Below are positions 12,680 to 22,999 of a DNA stretch of 64,000 nucleotides, one piece after another. The stretch covers positions 1,341,001-1,405,000 of the forward strand of contig OX465116.1 of NCBI GenBank assembly GCA_949987565.1. Reading direction: 5' to 3'. This DNA comes from Luidia sarsii. Lineage: Eukaryota > Echinodermata > Asteroidea > Paxillosida > Luidiidae. Position 1 is the stretch's first letter. Each line of letters opens with the position of its first letter. Below the pieces are notes generated by a model. The model was not told where the DNA came from. It did not search any database and saw only the letters and a program-made list of their open reading frames with translations. The translations under genes and the position numbers were made by a program.

Positions 12680-13275
12680 CCGACCCAACCCAACTCCAGC
12701 CAACCCAACTTGATCCCATCCTATCCCAACCCAACCCAACCCAACCCATCCCAACCCAACCCAACCCAACCCAACCCAACCCAGCCCAACCCAACCCAAC
12801 CCAACCCAACCCAACCCAACCCAACCCAACCCAACCCAACCCAACCCAACCCAGCCCAGCCCAACCCAACCCAACCCAACCAAACCCAACCCAGCCCAGC
12901 CCAGCCCAGCCCAGCCCAGCCCAGCCCAGCCCAACCCAACCCAGCCCAGCCCAGCCCAGCCCAACCATCCCATCCCAGCCCAGCCCAGCCCAGCCCAGCC
13001 CAGCACAGTCCATCCCATCCCAGCCCAGCCCAGCCCAGCCCAACCATCCCAGCCCAGCCCAGCCCAGCCCAGCCCAGCCCAGCCCAGCACAGCCCAGCCC
13101 AGCCCAGCCCAGCCCAGCCCAGCCCAGCCCAGCCCAACCATCCCAACCCAACCCAACCATCCCATCCCAGCCCAGCCCAGCCCAGCCCAGCCTAGCCCAG
13201 CCCAAGCCATCCAAACCAACCCAAACCAACCCAACCCAACCCAACCCAACCCATGTCAACCCAACCCAACCCATT
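12680..13275 (+). repeat. (CCCAA)n / (CCCAG)n pentamer array in the GCC2 3' UTR
   Basis: The array begins within about 10 bp of the GCC2 stop codon. It is mainly CCCAA to about 12850, then CCCAG blocks with CATCC interruptions, then CCCAA again to about 13270. The complementary strand is (TTGGG)n. A second array of the same pentamer in the opposite orientation is at 26585-27440. The Trp/Gly and Pro/Gln reading frames across it are artefacts. Confidence 0.9.
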
Positions 13276-13799
13276 TCCCAAAAAAAACTCTTAACTCCAA
13301 GAAGCACACATTCTTTGCACAATCCTTCAGATGCCCCCGCAAAAACCAATCTCACACAACATCTCCAAAACAACTAAACACAATAGCACTTAGTATCTCA
13401 GTATCTGTTACAAAACCATGAATACTAATTCATTCAGTCCACCTTTGTCTTTGATGTCAGTTTGCGTTTCATTTCCACGGAAGATCTTCGAGGAAGTGAA
13501 TTGCATTTTTACTTTGGTTTTCAAAGCAATGACTTTTTGGCCTTTCAGTTTCCAAAATGTCCATGAAATCAGATGAAAAGAGTTGATTTTTTTTTTGCGG
13601 GGGGGGGGGGGGGGGGGGTAGTTCAAGTGCTACAACTTTGGGTTTCAGTGTGCAAGAAACGCGTTGATAAATTAATTTGGGATTACATGTTTTTTGGTGT
13701 TTGAGTTGAGGAACTTAGATCTGGTTTGTTTTTCCCCAAGTATATCGGAAGCTTGAGCTTCCTGGAAAAGAAGCAAGTCTTAGACAAGCTTCTTTTAAC

Positions 13800-14035
13800 C
13801 ACTTTTTGTCGTGACCTCCGAATTCAAAGTGCCGATGGTGTTGCTATGTTTTGGGCCTTCCGAATCTAGGCACCACCCTTGTCCAAGTTTTAAACAAAGA
13901 CTTTTTTCAGCCTACCGCAAAGCAATTTGTAGCCTGACAAAAGCCACACAGACATCCAATTGTGCCAGGTTTGACTCGCTTGTACACACAGTGTACTCTT
14001 ATTGTTCAGCAAGTTTAAAATGGCTTTAAAAAAAA
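13800..14035 (+). repeat. Family D dispersed repeat
   Basis: Shares GACAAAAGCCACACAGAC, GTGCCAGGTTTGACTCGCTT and GTCCAAGTTTTAAACAAAGA with 40390-40580. A reverse copy is at 11295-11500 and a diverged copy at 55010-55440. Confidence 0.65.
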
Positions 14036-14689
14036 TGAAATGTGGCAGTCATTGTCACTGAGAAATGATCCGATGCAAAGTGGTTAATGCTGTTTTCATG
14101 TTTTTTGAATTATTTTATGGATTTGTTATCTTTCTTGTGTTTGTTTGTTCATACATTGGTGCACTCATCTGTTTGTTTGTCTGTTTATTTTTGTAGCTCT
14201 GCTACTTTCTAAGACCATGTGAACAATTCCGCAGAAAGTGTGGGGCCAAAATTTCACAATTTTTCCAGATCATGTTTTTTTTGGGGGGGGGGAGGAGGAG
14301 GGGTTTGTGCAAATTTTCCCTTTTTGACATTGTGTGAAAAAAGTTTAAACATCAAAAAGATGTACATTTGTGAAATATTAGCAGCACAAAAATAAAAAAT
14401 ATGTGTCACAAGTTCCAGGTTTTAAAACCATGTCAGATTTACGGTGGTGGTCACAGGATATATTTCTAAGCATGTGAGAAAATTATGTCATCAATGTTTT
14501 ATTTTTTTTAAGATTTCTGTAATTCATAATTTCTGATTTCTGTAATTCTTCAAATATTTTTGCCTTTATTTGTTCCACAAATATCAGATATTTTTCTAGT
14601 TAAATTCTGTCAGTCAAGTTTGTGTTTGTTGCACATTAAGTTTTAATTTGGTTTAATTTAGGTTTTGAGAAATGGCAAAGAAAATATTG

Positions 14690-14795
14690 ACTTGACCAGG
14701 ATATGAACCCGGGACCTCTGGTTTTGCGTACCAGCACTGGTACGCAAAACCAAAGGTCCTGAGTTCAACTTCTGGTCTAGTTAAAGTTGACATTT
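14690..14795. repeat. Inverted pair of SINE-1 fragments
   Basis: A reverse B-box-type segment (GAACCCGGGACCTCTGGTTT) is followed by its own partial complement (GGTACGCAAAACCAAAGGTC), making a fold-back of two truncated tRNA-like modules. Confidence 0.6.
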
Positions 14796-15424
14796 TTCAG
14801 AATTGTTTATTTAAATTTTATTTTTATATTATTTTCCGATTTTTTAAAGGGTTAGCAGTAATTTTGTCTGTATTTATTTTTCAGTTTTAATATTTGCATG
14901 AGATGAGACAACTTAAATTTGGCACGAAATATTTCAGTTTGTTTCCCCTCTTGGGAGTTATGGGTTGAGGAGGAATTTTCTTATTCAAATTTGAAGCAGA
15001 TTTCAGTAACTTCTTTCCGTTCAGATCGTCACTGTCATGTGCCTTATTTTTGTCTTGAAATAATCTTCCCCTCTCAAGATCATGGTTGTAAATTGCTATG
15101 GCAATTAAGCATAGAAGAAGTATTTCAAAAGTAAGGTGGAAGATCAAGGCTACCGTAGAGCTTGCTCGGGAAGTCAAAGGTAAGGGTGATCAATTAATTA
15201 TTTGTAGATAAATGAATAAGGAAATAAAAAGCTGCAAAAGGGTTATTTCGGTATACTTGTCTGATCTAGAATTTACTTTTTAAGATTCTAAATATTGTGA
15301 AGTTGGCGAGTCGTTCTCCCAGAATTTCTGAACAGATTTTCTTGAAGGAAACAAAAATCGTCAACATTTTCCCATGATATGACTGGATTTGTTACACCCT
15401 TTTTAAAAGTTTTTTATCGGGCGG

Positions 15425-15535
15425 TCTTGGAAGGCCGTCATCTAAGGGCTGCATAGCTCAGATGGCAAGAGCACCGGCACGCAAAACCAGAGGTCTCTGG
15501 TTCGAGTCCCGCTCCAGTCAAACATCCGTTTGCCT
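15425..15535 (+). repeat. SINE-1 copy with tRNA-like module
   Basis: GGGCTGCATAGCTCAGATGG (A-box-like) and GGTCTCTGGTTCGAGTCCCG (B-box/T-arm-like) about 35 bp apart, preceded by the GGCCGTCATCTAA leader and followed by a pyrimidine-rich tail. It resembles a tRNA body but sits inside a conserved longer repeat, so it is called SINE-like rather than a tRNA gene. Confidence 0.75.
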
Positions 15536-15950
15536 GTTTTTTTTTAACATCATTTGTTGAAAAGTTCCCAGTCAGTTTTTTCCTTCCTTTATTTGACATT
15601 ATGGCAGAACTTATGTTTCTGCAGATAGCTGTGTTTGGTATATTGTATATGCTGTCGCTGTCGGAGTATACACAGGACGACACAGGCAATATTATGGACG
15701 TGATTACTACATGATTAATGCCCGTTTCACGGACTACATTATCGAGCCCCCTTGTACTTTCAGTTTCGGTCGTAAGTTGACATGCTTTCTTGCTTTCTAA
15801 TCCCAAGCATTGTGCCATTCCAACCTTCGTTCCCGGTAGTGTGAGCTGAATTTAAGGGCTTTCACGAACAAGTGATGCCAAAGGTTACCAGATACATTGG
15901 CGAAGATTCCTATTACCAGTTGAATATTTTGGTCCCAATATTGGTCGAAC

Positions 15951-15981
<31 letters not shown>

Positions 15982-16814
15982 ACAAAATGTTGCAATCTAT
16001 TTACGGTAATGTGTATCCGACTTCAACGATCAAAATGGAAAACTCAAACTTGTTGGTTGGACTGCCGTTTCGATCCCCACAAGACCATTCTAGAAAGCAG
16101 ATCTCAAACCCCCATCCTATTTGTTTGGGGGGCAACCATATTTACAGCTAAATATTCCCGTAACCATGGACAGATACAGTATAATTTAGTGAGAGTGGCT
16201 CATCGTGTACACCGTGATTCATGATTTCGTCACTGTGAAGTGAAAAGACTTGCCGCCCACTCACGTATTAAGGGGGGACCAGGAACCAGTCAAGCGAGGA
16301 AATCATTGAAAGAGCTCGGAAGAGGGAATTCCCACAGTTGCTCCAGCGATTTTGTTATTCACATGAGAACAGTAGTTCCCGTTCAGTGACGTCACGTGAA
16401 GTGACATGGAGACGTCACGTGAAGTGACATGGAGACGTTTACAGACAACAACAAAAAAAATCAAGGCCTTAGCTCAGCTCCTGGCCTTTCTCCTCGTTAA
16501 AAGACGTAAAAGACTATTGATTCTTGAATTCGCAAGCGCAGATCTATCCTGCTGCCGTCAATTGATAGTTTTTTAATGGGTTTCCCCCGCCCGGCCCAAT
16601 ATCGGGTAATAGCTACTGAAACCCGAAAGCCCTCTAAAGGTGAACCACCTTACTTCATGAGGCAGGACAACCTGACATTATATAATACCCTCTCCCTCGA
16701 TAATCTGGAATATCGTTTACCTATTATCTAATTCAGTGAGGTTTTGTGCCCTTACTCGACGTGATAAACACTAATGCAAACATCATTATATCTATGATAC
16801 CTATTGTCTATTTC

Positions 16815-16960
16815 TCAAAAGTTAGAGGGCCTGACGTTTCGATCCTAGCAGGACCTTTCTCTGCCCGAAACGTTGAGTTACCGGCTCTTTTCAGAGCCAC
16901 ACTCCTTTTCGAGAGAGAAGTGCTACATGCTGTCACCCGCAAACCTTCCACTTGGTACTA
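16815..16960 (+). repeat. Fused family A and family B fragments
   Basis: The family A half-site GGCCTGACGTTTCGATCCTA runs directly into the family B half-site CCCGAAACGTTGAGTTACCG and GGCTCTTTTCAGAGCCACAC. The join is at the shared CTCTGCC word. Confidence 0.65.
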
Positions 16961-18164
16961 TAACCGTGGGTTACATGCAACTATAACGAAAGATACTTGG
17001 AGACAACGTTGTACTTGGAGTGGTGTGGTTTATTCAGCTGGATACGATGTCTGTCTGATTCTCCATTCAGACGGGTTTATATACATTTTATGAACATTCC
17101 AAACATGCAAATATCACAGGAGTTTCCTGCCTTATTAGGAATTGCTTAACAGTCACTTGCATATTCGTATACAATCAAAGGATGTGTTTGGTCCACTATT
17201 GGTCTTGGGCAGGGCTAGGCAAATGATTAAAGGTGGCTTTCCGTGAACTGATTCACTGTGGCCAAGTTCCGGTCCAGCCCAGTGTCCGCATTCCTCGGAC
17301 AAGTCTGACTTCTAGGACAAGTCTCACTTCTTGTCCCTTCAAGGCCAACTCAGCACAGTTACACTTACAGCTATACATGTACACAAGCATGATGTTTTAG
17401 CATGGTGATAGTACTTCCACCATGCAAACCTTCAAGTCAAGGGCAAAACCTCATTGAATTCAAGTCTTATGTTGCAAACTGCTAACTGACTATAAAATGG
17501 CCGAAATGCAAACGTCAAAAATCGTCAAAAACGTAAAAAAAACAACCTGATGACGTTATAACTTCTATCAGAACGTCCCAACTGGATAACGCGTGCCAAT
17601 GTGTACAACAGGGATTTCCTCCTTAGTTATGGCCGCGTTTCGGACCGCACGATCGTCTCCCAGGAACCTTTTGGGGGGATTTTTTGGAGGCCGGACGACC
17701 GAGTTAAAAAAAAAAAAAACAACAACAACACCTGTACACACGCTTTATCTCCACCGAAACTATACGCGAGGCCTGTTGTTCGGGAACCGATGTCAATTGA
17801 AACGTGTATATTATACCGTTATCAGAATAAAGCCTGCAATATTAACCATCCATTACTGACACAGTGATCCGTGAAGTGGTTTATGAGTGGGACATTATCG
17901 TTAAGAAATGGAACCAACGAAACTTCTCTCTCGTCTCTTTCCGGGTTCACTAATTGGACCGAGAGATATGAGCGTCCATGCCCAGGTTTCCACACCGCTG
18001 ATAATACAAGGAACTGGATTGATGAACGAAACACAAAATAGTGATCCCCCTGTTAGTCAGTCGTGGGCTCAATTTCCTCCGACCGACCCTTCCACCGGGA
18101 TGCCAAGTTCCGGTGCGTGAATGTGCGCGTGTATAGTGGCGCTCTTTGTATTTTTACGCTGCTA

Positions 18165-18262
18165 GGCAACGTTTCGATCCGAACAGGACCTAGCTAGTAC
18201 CTCTCTGAAACTAAGAATGGCAAGACCGCGTCCCTGAGGAAGATCCTGTTGAAATCGAAACG
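18165..18262. repeat. Family A fold-back variant
   Basis: ACGTTTCGATCCGAACAGGACC on the left and CCTGAGGAAGATCCTG..ATCGAAACGAT on the right are approximate reverse complements. The right arm carries CTGAGGA (18234-18240) and GAAAC (18257-18261) around a short possible stem. Confidence 0.55.
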
Positions 18263-18404
18263 ATATGATAGGGATAATTTTTTTCTGGGTAAATCGATCG
18301 ACAATCATTTGTTTCTTTCCACTAATTAAACATTTGAGATATATGTATTGCAGGTCATTTCAGTCAGTTTCTGTATTTACCTCGATATTTTTTGGGGGCG
18401 TGTG

Positions 18405-18560
18405 ATTTGAATTTAAAGGGCCTGATCGTGTTTCGACCCATAGCTGGGCCTACGTCAAAGGCAGACAGGTCCTGCTAGGATTGAAACGTCGGGTCCCGTA
18501 AACGTTTGACAATTGCGTTTGGGTAATTTCAGTCAGGGAGAAGTTTGAAATTTCCATTTT
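18405..18560. repeat. Family A inverted pair
   Basis: GGGCCTGATCGTGTTTCGAC and GACAGGTCCTGCTAGGATTG flank a short spacer. The tail contains GGTAATTTCAGTCAG, as in other family A copies. Confidence 0.55.
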
Positions 18561-19164
18561 TTTTATTTTTGTTTTAGATTTTTTGTATAATTTTTTTTTT
18601 TTTTTTTTTTTTTGGGGGGGGGCATAGCTTTAATGAACTTGCAACACTTGACATCGGAAGTGTCACTCTGTAAACCCGGATGTTAAACCAGGCAACGATT
18701 GCTTGATCAGCTGTACACCTATAGCATGATGAAGGTCACACCGCACATACACCCTGAACATACAATCACCGGAAAATCCGGTACGGTTTTTAGTAGAAAC
18801 AAAAAAGCCAGGGCCGGAACTATGTGACCTGAGCTGAGCCATGTTCTCATCCACGACAGGTTGAAACATGGAACAGGGAGGGAAGCTATCTTATTATTGA
18901 CCGAAGTAGAGATGGCTATAGAGGAGAACTGCAGCTGGTAGATAGATATCGACAAAACCATGAAGATAATGTAATGGTGTTTCACCATTTCAATTATCAT
19001 CGCAGCCAATGATTAGCTGAATTGCACACATTATTACAAACATTAAAACCTAACAAAGTAGAATCTCTGCCATTGAGAAAGGTCCTGCTAGGATCGAAAC
19101 GTCAGGCCCTGCTAATTTTTTGACAAAGGGATTCTTGTTCAAAAATAAAATCCGACTAAAATCC

Positions 19165-19290
19165 GAAAGACTAGTTGACTATTTGGGAAGACCACCATCT
19201 AAGAGCTGAATAGCTCAGGTGGTAAGAGCGCTGGTACGCAAAAAACAGGGACCCTTCATGTCCCTGTCCATTGTCCAGTCGAAGTTTTCT
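19165..19290 (+). repeat. SINE-1 copy
   Basis: Leader GACTAGTTGACTATTTGGGA, GACCACCATCTAAGAGCTGA, A-box-like ATAGCTCAGGTGGTAAGAGC. The B-box region is damaged by an internal duplication of GTCCCTG. Tail GAAGTTTTCTTTGCCGTTTT. Confidence 0.7.
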
Positions 19291-19829
19291 TTGCCGTTTT
19301 TCAATATTAAAAAAAAATACAGTGCAGTGCAGCATTGTTTTAGTCATTCCCATGTTAGCCATGCGGTGTTAGTCTGAAGACAGAAAGTCAGAAATGTCCG
19401 ATGAAAAGGCTGGTTGTAATTTTCTATCGTCTAAACGACCGTTGCCGTAATCGGATCGCCTCGATGGCGCTGCATTCCCATTGCTTCAGTGCTGTAGCCG
19501 CACGCGATGTCGTCATTGTAGCACCTGAAACAGCCGTAGACCAGGCGCTTTCAAAACGCCGTCTGGTTCGTGGTTACAAGTTCTCGCAAGCCTCTTCCTA
19601 GAAACAAAAGCAAAAACCAAAAACGATCCATTCAGTTGCACTTTCAAGTTGCAATGGGCAATGGACTTGTTTTGCGTGGACCTATGCACACGTAGGCCTA
19701 TAGCCTTACAACTCAATGATAAACGTCCAATGAACTTTCAAAGTGAGAACTAAGTATGTTGGAGGGCTAATCTTGCTAGTCTCTAGAACCATGGCCATGG
19801 AGGTAATCCATGGATTAACTATCCACTGG

Positions 19830-20460
19830 ACTAGAATTTAACCGAGACGATGGTTAAATTTCAATTGTCAAATTTGACCGTCGTTCCCATTTGAACTTTT
19901 GAGTCAGTCAAATTTAACCGAGACGATGGTTAAATTTCAAATAGTCAAATTTGACCGTCGTTCCCACTTGGACTTTTGAGTCAGTCAAATTTAACCGAGA
20001 CGATGGTTAAATTTCAATAGTCAAATTTGACCGTCGTTCCCATTTGAACTTTTGAGTCGGTCAACTTTAACCGAGACGATGGTTAAAGTAACCAAGCTGG
20101 CAATATAACGGCTCATGAAGGTCAAGTGTCAGCCGGATACACAATGTACCTGTGTACATTTAGGCGCGCGATACGAATTAGACGCTGTGCACAGTGCATG
20201 TACGTGTTACGTCTTAGGCCGGATGTTTTTTTTTTTACCGAGTCGCGTTTTACCGAGTGGTGCGTTTCCACTGGACTAATCGGCTCGGTTAAACTTACCT
20301 GGTCACTTTTACTGGGCGGAGGTTGCTCGGTAAAAGTAACCATTGGACTCAGTTAAAGTAACCGAGATAAATTTGACTGGGCCGTTTCCACTGGACTTAT
20401 TTTGGTCAAAACATGGAGAAAAGAAAGTAACCATCGTCTCGGTTACTTTAACCAAAATAT
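19830..20460. repeat. ~76-bp tandem repeat in an inverted-repeat element
   Basis: AATTTAACCGAGACGATGGT starts at about 19835, 19911, 19988 and 20063 (last copy diverged), a 75-77 bp period. Downstream, TCCACTGGACTA (about 20268) and GTAACCATCGTCTCGGTTAC (about 20427) repeat parts in inverse orientation, so the whole may be one DNA-transposon-like unit. No transposase seen. Confidence 0.6.
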
Positions 20461-21009
20461 GATAACGTGCGATTTAAGGTCCGACAAATATTATTGTCGC
20501 CATTTTGTCCGACATAACTTTTTTAATTCTTCGTGTTTACTTTTGTTTCGTACAAATCAGACGATTCCCTTGCAAACCCGAGTTTTATTCTTAACCATGC
20601 ATGGTCAAGCTGTGTTTATATTTTCATTGTATTTCTGACTCACGATACACTGGCAAGAGAGGAAACATATACCAACTGTGTTGCTTTGGCCTAGTTATCC
20701 TGGACAAAACAGTGACCTAGCCATAGCAGCTAATCGAACATTAGGAATAATCAAATAAATCACACATTATGAACAAGATTGTGGTAGATCATTGGAACAA
20801 ACCTATTGAACTGCGAATACTGAAATGACAATCCATGATTTCAGTTCTACAATCCTAAATTGTACATACAAAGATAAGTGAAACACACTTAATTAATCCA
20901 TCAAATATCAGCGCAACAGTCATTTGGTGATATCGTTGTCTGATGGCTTGTTTGTTTATCGGTCTTTTTTTTTCTTTACTTTGGAGGAGATAGGAGCAGC
21001 TGCCAGCAA

Positions 21010-21183
21010 GGAGTATTCCTTAAAGAAAGCCATGGAGAAGATGAAGATTGACTGAAGTCCAGTGGAAACGCGGCTTGTATTTCCGCATATTAGCAAGAAG
21101 TATTCCTTAAAGAAAGCGATTACATGGAGAAGATGAAGATTGACTGAAGTCCAGTGGAAACGCGGCTTGTATTTCCGCATATT
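21010..21183 (+). repeat. 87-bp direct duplication
   Basis: AGTATTCCTTAAAGAAAGC occurs at 21012 and 21099. The following GATGAAGATTGACTGAAGTC and GTGGAAACGCGGCTTGTATT are also repeated almost identically. Confidence 0.8.
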
Positions 21184-21189
21184 AACGAA

Positions 21190-22306
21190 AGTTAGCGTCT
21201 AAACAGGAGCCAGTCTTCCCACATAAACAGAGCTTCACCTTATATATTTATTTATTTATTTGAGTAATATTTAATGAGGGTAAGCTCCAATCAATACACA
21301 GCACTGCTTTTCATAGAAGCCCTCAGTACATATAACAAAATAGCAAAACACATACCGGATAAAATAACTTACTTATCCGTAAACTTATACACACAAATAT
21401 AATCAATACATTAAGAATAAAATTAAAACGAAATAAGAAGGTCTCCTACATTGGCCCTTCATAAAAAAAATACACAAAATAAACCAAAAAAACCCCAGAA
21501 GATCCACTGACGAGTCAGTGGCAACGGTGAGCAACTTGCTCCGTAGTTCGATCTCCATCGGCGGCGGAGAGGGAGACAATAAGTCTGACCATCCATCTGC
21601 AACTCCCTAGCCTGTCCCGACCAATATAACAGATGGGATGTACATACATGCATTGACAACCATTATACTGATAACAAACAAAAGGTGGAGCGTTTGTTAT
21701 TGACTGTGGTCTCAGTCCCGCGCAGTTGCCAGTTGGACCTCTAATTCTATCGATCAACATTACGGGACAAGACTACATTTCGTATACAAGCTGTGTACCA
21801 GCCATTTACAACAGGTGTAAGTGATATCAAAGATACTAGAGGCCCTCACTAGTATCTTTGGTGATATCTACATCCTCTCCCAACTGCCGTTTTCGCCCCC
21901 AAAACTGTCCGTTCAAACCGTTCCCGTGCTGAAGTCCTCACCGATGCCGCGGGGACTGGTAGCCAGTCTAAGGGGTGTCCAAAGTCCAAACCATGACGCA
22001 ATGCGTGGCTCCGGAGGGGGAAACCCCTAGCGGGCCCCATACGCGCCAAAAGATCGATGCGTCATCATTCACCTTTCAACCCAGAGCACCCATATACCCG
22101 CCCACTAATCTGAATAGGGAGACAAAAAGGCGAATTTCCCATAAAACCCACCACCTTGGCCAGCACGCATCGCATTTCAGAATCGAACCAGTCACTAGTT
22201 GCAAGAACTCACGACCTGAAATTCGATATACTTTGGTTATATCATTTAGCTAATTTTCCTGACCGAATTAAGCTCCGTTCGTCAGGAAACTCGAGATCAA
22301 CGCACG
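21190..22306. other. Upstream region of the PDZ-like gene
   Basis: AT-rich to about 21500, then mixed. No exon recognised. It presumably includes the promoter and 5' UTR of the first-exon variant starting at 22307, but I see no clear TATA box or initiator. Confidence 0.4.
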
Positions 22307-22999
22307 ATGACTGAAATGGTGGTGGAATCACCGGGTTTTCTCTCGTGGGGGGATCGCGGCAGCCGCACGGAGGACCAGACTGGGATGGACTGGAACGGCA
22401 ACCCGCGGGATGATGAGGCCGAGTCCGTTGAGGGCAAGGTGCTGGTTGCCGGGGACCCGGTACCGGAACGGGTGTCCGAGTTTCTCGGTAACGGGCCAGC
22501 TTCCGTCGGCTACTGCAGGGCGGTAGATGAGGAGACAGAACACCAGCCTAGGAAGGAGGAGGAAGTGGGTGAGGAGGGTGAGATGGAGGAGGAGGAAGTG
22601 GTTGAGGAGGGTGAGATGGAGGAGGAGGAAGTGGTTGAGGAGGGTGAGATGGAGGAGGAGGAGAGGGTCTCCGTCAAGCGCCTCATCCACGACTTCGAGT
22701 TCAAGGCCGGGACCGGGCACCGACTCGCTCCCGGCAGCCCCGCCGGCGTGCGCGTCGGAGGCCCTGCCGAGCCCGCCGTCGAGCTCCCGGTCACGGCCAC
22801 CGAGGACGGGGGGCTGACGTCCGCCTCTCTCCCGGCCAGCCTCCATCGTATCACCTCCACGGCCAAGCACGCGGTCAAGAACACTCTGTCAGCGGTCGAA
22901 AACGGAACGAAGACGGTCATTGGAGCGGTGGTGGGCGAGACCAAAGAGGTCATCCACCGGGTCAAAGATGTAGTCCGATTCGTTTTCCCTCTACCCAAC
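22307..22999 (+). CDS. First exon variant A of the PDZ-like gene
   Basis: Starts MTEMVVESPGFLSWGDRGS and ends VRFVFPLPN before the donor GTAAGT at 23000; 231 codons, phase 0. It is GC- and CpG-rich against AT-rich flanks. It contains three tandem copies of an 11-residue acidic unit (EEGEMEEEEVV, DNA about 22566-22665). It ends with a probable amphipathic helix (TAKHAVKNTLSAVENGTKTV, then IGAVVGETKEVIHRVKDVV) that could be a lipid- or protein-contact segment. The ATG is the first in a frame that stays open to the donor. Confidence 0.65.

Larger units (their letters stand above)
13280..15430. other. Non-coding region downstream of GCC2
   Basis: No coding exon seen. It holds a 20-base G run (13599-13618), a family D copy (13800-14035), a rearranged SINE-like fragment (14690-14790) and AT-rich DNA. 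An AATAAA at about 14391 is a candidate polyadenylation signal for GCC2, but the 3' end cannot be fixed. Confidence 0.5.
15536..19160. other. Gene-free intergenic region
   Basis: No splice-consistent exons recognised. Contents are a 23-bp duplicated CRE/E-box sequence (16387-16433), fused family A and B fragments (16815-16960), a short family B end (17420-17440), a fold-back with a hammerhead-like core (18165-18262), a family A pair (18405-18560), a poly-T/G stretch (18590-18625) and a family A copy at 19070-19120. Confidence 0.5.

Noticed and set aside
12591..13377. Trp/Gly/Leu and Pro/Gln/Asn repeat proteins of 200-260 codons
   Set aside because: Frames created by the CCCAA/CCCAG pentamer, open in several frames on both strands. 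The same applies to 26545-27431.
15438..15818. 126-codon minus-strand ORF
   Set aside because: Its start-distal part is the reverse of a SINE-1 copy and the rest has no family resemblance or splice support.
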